The notes beneath the pieces are model-generated. The model did no database searches. It was not told the DNA's origin and saw nothing but the letters and a program-made list of their open reading frames with translations. A DNA stretch of 9,586 nucleotides, from NCBI GenBank assembly GCA_044868295.1, contig JBIOWF010000331.1:1-9586 (forward strand), in the 5' to 3' direction. The stretch is from JBIOWF01 sp044868295. GTDB taxonomy: Bacteria > Actinomycetota > Actinomycetes > Streptosporangiales > Streptosporangiaceae. Below are positions 1-4,442 of this stretch, piece after piece; position 1 is the stretch's first letter, and each line of letters begins with the position of its first letter. A program made the position numbers and the translations under genes.

Positions 1-1
1 C

Positions 2-805
2 GACCTACTGCGGGGGCTGGTGCCCGCGCTGGAAACCGCCGTCCGGTCCGCTCCCGAACAGCGGCGGGCGGAACTGTTCGAACTGCTCGCGACGACCTAC
101 CAAGCGTGCTCGGCGGCGCTGGCAAAGCTGGGTGAGCCTGAGGCGGCATGGATCGCCGCCGACCGGGCCATCGTCGCCGCGGAACGGGCGGGCGACCCGC
201 TGATGATGGCGGCCGGCGCTTTCCGGCTCGGCTTCGTCTTCCTCGGGGCGCGCCACTTCGACCAGGTGGAGGAAACTGCCCGGACCGCGTCCGAAGCTCT
301 GTGGTTCATGGTCGACGAGGGCAAGCCAGAGGCCATGTCGCTGTGGGGTGGCCTGACCCTGCAACGCGCTGTCGCCGCGTCCCGGCTGAACGAGGCGGAC
401 ACCGCATACCGGCATCTGGCAAAGGCCCGCGAGGTCGCCGGACGGCTCGGCGCCGGACGCAACGACTACAACACCGAGTTCGGACCGGCCAACGTCGCAC
501 TTCATGAGGTGGCCGTGGCGGTCGAACTGGGCGACGCCGGCCATGCGCTCCGGGTCGGAGCGGCGGTGGACACCTCGACGCTCTCGCATGAGCGACGCGC
601 CCGGCTTCACGTTGATCTTGCCCGCGCGCACGCCCAACGCCGCCAGGTCGAGGATGCCGTGGCCGCGCTGCTGGCAGCCGAATCCATCACGCCAGAGCAG
701 ATTCGGAACCACCGAATCACTCATCAACTGGTGTCCGATTTGCTGACCATGCAAGACCCACCCTCCCCTGAGCTGCGGGAACTCGCCGAACGTGTGGGGG
801 CGTAG
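2..805 (+). CDS. XRE-type transcriptional regulator with TPR-like C-terminal domain, 5' truncated by window
   Basis: The frame is open at the left edge, so the start and any N-terminal DNA-binding domain lie outside the window. A GTG at 20 is in frame but probably internal. The visible 267 residues are alanine- and leucine-rich helical pairs of TPR character, for example the stretch TTYQACSAALAKLGEPEAAW and later RARLHVDLARAHAQRRQVED. This matches the C-terminal half of the roughly 400-residue helix-turn-helix/TPR regulators common on actinobacterial conjugative elements, where the TPR part probably senses a ligand or partner. The helix-turn-helix itself is inferred, not seen. The gene ends 325 bp before the next credible start. 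Its placement just before the leader of the transfer operon suggests that it controls that operon, perhaps through the dyad at 821-837. Confidence 0.75.
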   Translation, partial: DLLRGLVPALETAVRSAPEQRRAELFELLATTYQACSAALAKLGEPEAAWIAADRAIVAAERAGDPLMMAAGAFRLGFVFLGARHFDQVEETARTASEALWFMVDEGKPEAMSLWGGLTLQRAVAASRLNEADTAYRHLAKAREVAGRLGAGRNDYNTEFGPANVALHEVAVAVELGDAGHALRVGAAVDTSTLSHERRARLHVDLARAHAQRRQVEDAVAALLAAESITPEQIRNHRITHQLVSDLLTMQDPPSPELRELAERVGA

Positions 806-820
806 AAAAAGTACGTGTCC

Positions 821-837
821 TAATACTAAAAGTACTA
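821..837. promoter_or_regulatory. Operator-like dyad in AT-rich promoter region
   Basis: TAATACT, a 3-base AAA spacer and AGTACTA form an inverted repeat matching at 6 of 7 positions. It lies 16 bp after the regulator stop codon, inside an AT-rich patch that stands out in this GC-rich DNA. AGTAC also occurs at 810 and 850, so three copies are spaced 21 and 19 bp apart, close to two helical turns. A possible -10 (TAGCGT, 859-864) with a weak -35 (CTAGCA, 835-840) would place a promoter over the dyad. That promoter would start inside the 5' arm of the downstream structure, so an earlier start is also possible. Binding by the upstream regulator is inference. Confidence 0.4.
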
Positions 838-859
838 GCAGAGACTGTGAGTACGGGGT

Positions 860-938
860 AGCGTTTGTGTTGCCGCTGAAGCTCTCCTGACAGGGAGGTG
901 ACAGCCCAGCACAAACGCTTTTCGCGTTTCAGCGGCGG
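860..938 (+). ncRNA. Candidate pseudoknot-forming element
   Basis: GCGTTTGTG (861-869) is perfectly complementary to CACAAACGC (910-918), and GCCGCTGAA (872-880) is perfectly complementary to TTCAGCGGC (928-936). The order is arm 1, arm 2, arm 1', arm 2', so the two helices interleave as in an H-type pseudoknot rather than nest. The first helix extends by A860-T919. The second extends with wobble pairs at 870-871/937-938, and with G881-T927 (wobble) and C882-G926. A competing hairpin AAACGC(913-918)/GCGTTT(924-929) uses parts of both 3' arms. The middle (882-897) holds a bulged CTC-CCT/AGG-GAG stem. That this works as RNA, rather than as single-stranded DNA, is inference. Confidence 0.45.
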
Positions 939-948
939 AAGAGAAAAA

Positions 949-1055
949 CCGCTCTCGTAGAGCGGAAACAGGCCACACATGAAAGTGGCCTGAGCGGGAG
1001 ACCCGCCCAGGCCCGGATGCGATCAGCACCCTAGTTGGCGCTTCGATGCTATCGC
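949..1055 (+). repeat. Four tandem hairpins in the leader
   Basis: Four inverted repeats follow one another. (1) CCGCTCT/AGAGCGG at 949-955 and 959-965 has 7 perfect pairs and a 3-base loop. (2) CAGGCCAC/GTGGCCTG at 969-976 and 985-992 has 8 perfect pairs and an 8-base loop. (3) GCGGG/CCCGC at 994-998 and 1002-1006 has 5 perfect pairs and a 3-base loop. (4) GCGAT plus AGCA (1019-1028, C1024 bulged) pairs with TGCT plus ATCGC (1047-1055), giving 9 pairs around an 18-base loop. None is followed by a T run, so they do not look like intrinsic terminators. Closely packed hairpins with short spacers fit a folded RNA or a single-strand origin. Confidence 0.6.
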
Positions 1056-1082
1056 GTTCGGTTCCGATGGCGTGCGTTCTCC

Positions 1083-1120
1083 CTCGTCCTTAACCGCCTG
1101 CTCAGCAGGCCGACGAGAGG
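1083..1120 (+). promoter_or_regulatory. Hairpin overlapping the ribosome binding site of the next gene
   Basis: CTCGTC (1083-1088) pairs with GACGAG (1112-1117), enclosing a second perfect stem GCCTGC/GCAGGC (1096-1101 and 1105-1110, loop TCA). The 3' arm overlaps the best Shine-Dalgarno candidate GAGAGG (1115-1120), 10 bases before the ATG at 1131. Closing the hairpin would hide part of the ribosome binding site. A 15-codon frame from the ATG at 1046 stops at 1091-1093, inside the 5' side of the hairpin, so a ribosome there could open it. That frame has no visible Shine-Dalgarno, so this role is speculative. Confidence 0.4.
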
Positions 1121-1130
1121 TGTATTCGGC

Positions 1131-1475
1131 ATGCGCAACATCCCGATCCCGGTGGACATCAACAAACTCGTGTTCACCTGCGTGAAGGCCCCTCGGCCCC
1201 GCGTGCTCAACCAGAACACCGGCGAGATCAAGACCGACAAGCACGGCCAGACCGTGTACGAGGTCGTCATGTCGGTGGAAGACGACTTCGGCCGGATCGA
1301 ACTCGTCAAGATCAACATTTCCGGAGAGCCCCCGATCACCGCCGGTCAGCAGATCAACCCGGTCGGCCTGATCGGCTACGTGTGGGAACAGACCCGCAAC
1401 GGCGAGATCAAGTGGGGCATCTCCTACCGCGCCTCGGCGCTGCTCCCCGCTGCCGGGGAGACGGCCAGTGTCTGA
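1131..1475 (+). CDS. Small beta-rich conserved AICE protein of unknown function
   Basis: This 114-residue protein starts MRNIPIPVDINKLVFTCVKA. The ATG at 1131 was chosen because it has GAGAGG 10 bases upstream and because the frame before it (from 1035) runs through leader hairpins and reads as low-quality coding. The sequence alternates short hydrophobic strands with charged turns (VYEVVMSVEDDFGRIELVKINI, then GQQINPVGLIGYVWE and GISYRASALLP), suggesting a compact beta-barrel or OB-like fold. There is no signal peptide or membrane segment. From memory, similar proteins sit directly before the FtsK-like transfer gene in many actinobacterial elements, but no function is established that I can cite. 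Its stop overlaps the next start by 8 bases, so the two are probably translationally coupled. A nucleic-acid or Tra-accessory role is a guess. Confidence 0.75.
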   Translation: MRNIPIPVDINKLVFTCVKAPRPRVLNQNTGEIKTDKHGQTVYEVVMSVEDDFGRIELVKINISGEPPITAGQQINPVGLIGYVWEQTRNGEIKWGISYRASALLPAAGETASV

Positions 1476-2802
1476 CACACTCGCCTACCTGCTCGGGGCC
1501 CTGGCCGCTGCGGCGGCCGGGCTCTGGGCCTGGCGCCACTACCACTACCGCTCGTTCTGGCTGATCATCGGCTTCCCCTTTGCGGCGCTGTCGGTGCGGG
1601 CGACCTGGCGCACGGTCGCGCTCGGCTGCGGCCTGACCAAGAAACGCCAACGCTTCTGGTTCACCACCGTCCCCGGCCTGGTCGCCTCGACCGGCGTCGT
1701 CCGCGTGCGGCGGCGCTTCCAGCGCGTCGCGGTCGACGTCAAGCCGTGGATGTGGCTGCCCCGCCCGACCCGCTACGGCTGGCGGGTCACCCTGCACCTG
1801 CTGGAAGGGCAGATCCCCGCCGACTACGCCCACGTTGCCGAAGCGCTGGCGCACGCCTGGGGCGTCCACGCGGTCCGCGTCTCCTCCACCCGGCGGGGCC
1901 GCGTCACCCTGGCCGCGACCATGCATGACCCGCTCGTGCGGGTCGACGACCTCCCACCCTCGACCGAACTGCTCAAGGTCACGGTGGGCAGGCTGGAAAC
2001 CGGCTCGGCGTGGGTGGTCGACTTCAAGACGATCCCGCACTGGATCAACGCCGGAGCCACCCAATCCGGGAAATCCAATCTCGCCAATGCGCTGATCGTC
2101 GGGCTGTCGCCACAACCGGTCGCGCTGGTCGGCTTCGACCTCAAGGGCGGCGTGGAGTTCACCCCCTACCAGCCGCGCCTGTCCGCGCTGGCCACCAGCC
2201 GGGCCGACTGCGTCGGCCTGCTGGATGACCTCGTCGCCCTCATGACGGACCGGATGGGCGTCTGCCGCATGACCTCGGCTCGCAACATCTGGCAGCTTCC
2301 CCCCGCGCTACGCCCCGTCCCTGTGGTGGTGCTGGTCGACGAACTGGCCGAGCTGTACCTGATGGCCGACAAGTCCGAGAAAGACGAGATCGCCAAAACC
2401 TCCACCGCGCTACTCCGCGTGGCCCAGCTCGGGCGGGCGTTCGGGATCTACCTGTTCTGCTCCGGCCAGCGAATCGGCTCCGACCTCGGCCCCGGCGTCA
2501 CCGCGCTGCGGGCCCAGTGCTCCGGGCGGATCTGCCACCGGGTCAACGACCCCGAAACCGCGACCATGACCCTCGGCGACCTCGACCCCGACGCCCTGGT
2601 CTCCGCCCGAGCGATCCCCGCCGAAACCCCCGGTGTGGCCATCGTGGCCAGCCAGGACGGCCAGTGGTACCGCGCCCGCTCCTTCTACGTCTCCGAGCAC
2701 ACCGCCGAACACGCCGCCAAGACCTATGCCGACCGCGCCCCCGCATGGGTCGACGTCCTGGCCGGTCACCCCCGCCAGGTGCCCGACCCGCACACCGCCT
2801 AA
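1468..2802 (+). CDS. traB: FtsK/SpoIIIE-family DNA translocase, TraB/TraSA-like conjugal transfer protein
   Basis: This 444-residue protein is the single motor that moves double-stranded DNA between mycelial cells in AICE conjugation. Two hydrophobic segments near the N-terminus (about residues 5-21 and 29-45) anchor it in the membrane. A Walker A motif GATQSGKS lies at residues 196-203 and a Walker B motif (VPVVVLVDE) ends with D291-E292. The later GIYLFCSGQRIGSDLGPGVT region (about 326-345) fits the conserved sensor/arginine segment of FtsK-type ATPases. After the motor only about 40 residues remain, so no clear winged-helix gamma domain for DNA recognition is visible. The start is a GTG with GGGGAG (1455-1460) upstream and overlaps the preceding gene by 8 bases. 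It is followed by a 66-bp gap with repeats and then the spd-type gene. Confidence 0.92.
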   Translation: MSDTLAYLLGALAAAAAGLWAWRHYHYRSFWLIIGFPFAALSVRATWRTVALGCGLTKKRQRFWFTTVPGLVASTGVVRVRRRFQRVAVDVKPWMWLPRPTRYGWRVTLHLLEGQIPADYAHVAEALAHAWGVHAVRVSSTRRGRVTLAATMHDPLVRVDDLPPSTELLKVTVGRLETGSAWVVDFKTIPHWINAGATQSGKSNLANALIVGLSPQPVALVGFDLKGGVEFTPYQPRLSALATSRADCVGLLDDLVALMTDRMGVCRMTSARNIWQLPPALRPVPVVVLVDELAELYLMADKSEKDEIAKTSTALLRVAQLGRAFGIYLFCSGQRIGSDLGPGVTALRAQCSGRICHRVNDPETATMTLGDLDPDALVSARAIPAETPGVAIVASQDGQWYRARSFYVSEHTAEHAAKTYADRAPAWVDVLAGHPRQVPDPHTA

Positions 2803-2851
2803 TCCCGGGCCTCTGGCTCGACTCGACCCCGCATCCCCGTACTCGATCCCG
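2801..2851 (+). repeat. Short direct repeats downstream of traB, candidate transfer locus (clt)
   Basis: ACTCGACCCCG (2821-2831) and ACTCGATCCCG (2841-2851) match at 10 of 11 positions and are exactly 20 bp apart. Related AATCCCG (2801-2807) and CATCCCCG (2832-2839) segments flank and separate them. In characterised Streptomyces systems TraB recognises short repeats in a clt locus close to traB (8-bp GACCCGGA-like repeats in pSVH1). The position here fits and the core GACCCCG resembles that motif, but two clear copies is few and the assignment is inference. Confidence 0.3.
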
Positions 2852-2868
2852 TGAAGGGAGGAACACGC

Positions 2869-3645
2869 ATGCGTCGCCTCGCCGCATGGCTGCTCGACAC
2901 CGGGCCCGTCGTCGTCCTGGCGCTCATCGCCGGTGCCGGATCCTTCACCCACATCCGCGACACCGCGACCCAGAGCGGCCAACACGGCTGGATGGCATGG
3001 GCCGTCGCGGTCTGCGTCGACCTCACCTGTGTCATGGCCGCCCGCGAACGTCAACGTGACACGAAGACCGGACGCGCCCGGAACGGCTGGGTCTCCTGGC
3101 CCACCCTCGTCCTCATAGCGGGAATCGTCCTGTCCCTGGCCGCCAACCTCCACCAGGCCGACCCCACCGTGTGGGGCTGGCTCACCGCCGCCACCCCGGC
3201 CGGTGCGTTCCTGATCGCCGTCTCCATGCTCGAACGCCGCGCGACCGGCCCCCGGCCCACGTCATCCCCCGACTCGTCCCCATCCCCGGCCATGTCCTCG
3301 GCGTCGTCCCTGGCGTCGTCGCTGGTCACCATGTCAGCGTCCTCACCCGTCCAGGGCCCGGCCGCTGCGGTCGGCGCCTCGTCCCCCGTCCCGCAACTCG
3401 TCCCCGCCTGTCAGGACCGCCAGGACGAACAGGGCCGCCAGGACGAGGACGGACAGGACGGCAATCCCAAAACGCTGGGGCCGTCCCCGGCGCTCGTCGA
3501 CTACGCCCAGCGGGTCGCCGAGCGACACCACGCCAAGCACGGCAAACCCATCACCCGCGATCTGCTGCGCGCCCGGCTGGGCGTGTCCAACCAACTCGCC
3601 TCCGACCTGCTCCGCCACCTGCGGACCGCGCCGGACGCCCCGTGA
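2869..3645 (+). CDS. spdB: DUF2637 membrane protein with C-terminal helix-turn-helix-like tail (SpdB-like)
   Basis: This 258-residue protein has four predicted membrane helices at about residues 11-28, 41-59, 75-93 and 99-118. The arrangement, including the DLTCVMAARERQR segment after helix 2, is that of DUF2637 proteins on actinobacterial plasmids and AICEs. The Spd group helps transferred DNA spread within the recipient mycelium. Residues 130-200 form a linker, first Ser/Ala/Pro-rich and then strongly charged (QDRQDEQGRQDEDGQDG). Residues 208-252 look like a helix-turn-helix (KPITRDLLRARLGVSNQLAS). The ATG at 2869 is chosen because AAGGGAGG (2854-2861) lies 7 bases upstream. The longer frame from 2851 would start inside this ribosome binding site. 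The next gene follows after 14 bp. SpdB identity is by family and context. Confidence 0.8.
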   Translation: MRRLAAWLLDTGPVVVLALIAGAGSFTHIRDTATQSGQHGWMAWAVAVCVDLTCVMAARERQRDTKTGRARNGWVSWPTLVLIAGIVLSLAANLHQADPTVWGWLTAATPAGAFLIAVSMLERRATGPRPTSSPDSSPSPAMSSASSLASSLVTMSASSPVQGPAAAVGASSPVPQLVPACQDRQDEQGRQDEDGQDGNPKTLGPSPALVDYAQRVAERHHAKHGKPITRDLLRARLGVSNQLASDLLRHLRTAPDAP

Positions 3646-3659
3646 AGGGAGCACCACCC

Positions 3660-4028
3660 ATGCCCACCACCCACCACCGCCTCGACATCATCGCCGGACT
3701 CCGCGCGCTGGCCGACTTCCTGGAGGCCAACCCCGACGTCCCCGCGCCCAACGGCTCGATCCCGGTCACCTACTTCCCCGCGCTTGAGACCGACGCCGAG
3801 ATGCGCGCTGAGATCGACCGAGTGGCCGGGCTGCTCGGCTCGCCGGTCGACCCGCAGTTCCTGCCCTACGGCCACCATGTCGCCTCGGTCAGCTTCGGGC
3901 CGGTCCGCTACGAGGCGATCGCCATCCTGGCCAACGCCCGCGCCCGGCACGACGCCCTCAGCTCCTACGCGGGCTGCGTCACACCCGACCTGCCCGACAC
4001 CAGCACCGACCCGGCTCACGCCGCCTGA
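3660..4028 (+). CDS. Conserved hypothetical AICE protein
   Basis: This 122-residue cytoplasmic protein starts MPTTHHRLDIIAGLRALADF, with GAAGGGAG (3644-3651) 8 bases before the ATG. The N-terminal amphipathic helix ending in FLEANPDVPAPN is a pattern I recognise from many small proteins of actinobacterial elements and phages, where it precedes a mixed alpha/beta region. Here that region is IPVTYFPA, then EMRAEIDRVAGLLG and HHVASVSFGPVRYEAIAILA. There are no membrane segments and no catalytic motif. It sits 14 bp after the spd-type gene and 18 bp before the next small gene, so it is almost certainly in the same operon. No function is known to me. It may be a transfer or maintenance accessory. 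Confidence 0.75.
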   Translation: MPTTHHRLDIIAGLRALADFLEANPDVPAPNGSIPVTYFPALETDAEMRAEIDRVAGLLGSPVDPQFLPYGHHVASVSFGPVRYEAIAILANARARHDALSSYAGCVTPDLPDTSTDPAHAA

Positions 4029-4046
4029 CCACAAAGGACACCTGTC

Positions 4047-4217
4047 ATGCGCATCCGCCTCGACGGCACCCACGCCGAAATCACCTACAGCATGTTCCGG
4101 CTCCGTGAGGTCTTCACCGTGACCTCCACGACACGGGCCTACCCCGACCGCGCCCGGCCGCGCAGCTACCGGGTCTACGTCAACATCATCCCCCGCGAGA
4201 TCAAGAGCGCGAGGTGA
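4047..4217 (+). CDS. Small conserved hypothetical AICE protein, 56 aa
   Basis: This 56-residue protein begins MRIRLDGTHAEITYSMFRLR and contains a basic middle (YPDRARPRSYRVYVNI). The ATG has AAAGGA (4033-4038) 8 bases upstream. The pattern of a beta strand (RIRLDGT), a helix that compares or counts (AEITYSMFRLREVF), a YP-RxRP-YRVYV strand and a short tail resembles small proteins on other actinobacterial elements that I recall as conserved and uncharacterised. The stop TGA overlaps the GTG of the next possible frame. It is too short for a domain assignment. Codon third positions are GC-rich like its neighbours, supporting real coding. Confidence 0.6.
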   Translation: MRIRLDGTHAEITYSMFRLREVFTVTSTTRAYPDRARPRSYRVYVNIIPREIKSAR

Positions 4218-4222
4218 CCGAC

Positions 4223-4345
4223 GTGGACCAGCCATTTCCCGTGATCCGGTACCGCTGCTGCACCTGCAACGGAACCGGCGTCGACAGCGGAGGCGACTCC
4301 TGCGCCGACTGCGACGGCTACGGAATCGACAACTACGGCGCATGA
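4223..4345 (+). CDS. Tiny zinc-ribbon-like protein with two CxxCxGxG-type motifs
   Basis: About 40 residues. The core CTCNGTG followed 10 residues later by CADCDGYG gives two CxxCxGxG-like knuckles, the pattern of the DnaJ cysteine-rich zinc-binding domain reduced to one pair. Such mini zinc ribbons are common as unannotated short genes on actinobacterial elements. Two starts are possible. The GTG at 4223 has GAGGTGA (4211-4217) 5 bases upstream and is preferred. The GTG at 4214 overlaps the previous stop by 4 bases and would add three residues. The role is unknown; it could bind nucleic acid or a protein partner such as Rep. The gene ends 97 bp before the rep start. Confidence 0.6.
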   Translation: MDQPFPVIRYRCCTCNGTGVDSGGDSCADCDGYGIDNYGA

Positions 4346-4354
4346 CCGTAAGCG

Positions 4355-4401
4355 CCCCCCGCCTGGCCACACAACCGCCAAGTTCCGCGCCAGGCCGGGG
4401 G
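4355..4401. terminator. Long hairpin between the transfer operon and rep
   Basis: CCCCCCGCCTGGC (4355-4367) and GCCAGGCCGGGGG (4389-4401) pair at 12 of 13 positions, with one C-C mismatch and a 21-base loop. It starts 10 bases after the zinc-ribbon gene and ends 41 bases before rep. No T run follows, so it may be a non-canonical actinobacterial terminator, an attenuator for rep, or part of the rolling-circle double-strand origin, whose initiator gene is next. Confidence 0.45.
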
Positions 4402-4442
4402 CCATCCCTTCACAGAGCACCTCTGGACAGGACGGAACCATC

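Larger units (their letters stand above)
806..1130 (+). other. Gene-free, highly structured leader between regulator and transfer operon
   Basis: This 325-bp stretch has no credible gene. It starts AT-rich (806-860), with three AGTAC motifs and a dyad. From 860 to 1117 it is a nearly unbroken series of inverted repeats: two interleaved 9-bp pairings (861-936), a competing hairpin (913-929), then perfect or near-perfect hairpins at 949-965, 969-992, 994-1006 and 1019-1055, and a last one at 1083-1117 reaching the ribosome binding site of the next gene. Only very short frames exist in it (ATGs at 979, 1017 and 1046). It could be a structured 5' untranslated region or small RNA, a single-strand origin for rolling-circle replication, or a transfer locus. 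Confidence 0.7.

Noticed and set aside
979..1034. Leader peptides from the ATGs at 979 and 1017
   Set aside because: They are only 4 and 5 codons, lie inside hairpins and have no Shine-Dalgarno. I saw no reason to treat them as genes.
859..1117. CRISPR array
   Set aside because: The hairpin arms differ in sequence and spacing. There is no repeated unit with equal spacers and no cas gene.
1035..1130. N-terminal extension of the small pre-traB protein
   Set aside because: The frame is open, but it runs through leader hairpins, has no ribosome binding site near 1035 and reads Arg/Leu-rich. The ATG at 1131 has a proper site.
2410..3153. Long minus-strand open frame (247 codons)
   Set aside because: It is antisense to the TraB C-terminus and the spd gene. 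Glycine/valine-rich low complexity is typical of the opposite strand of GC-rich genes, and it has no recognisable motif.
3171..3659. Longer form of the 122-residue protein starting inside the spd gene
   Set aside because: The extension is the +1 shadow of the spd frame, Arg/Pro-rich. The ATG at 3660 has a good ribosome binding site just after the spd stop.
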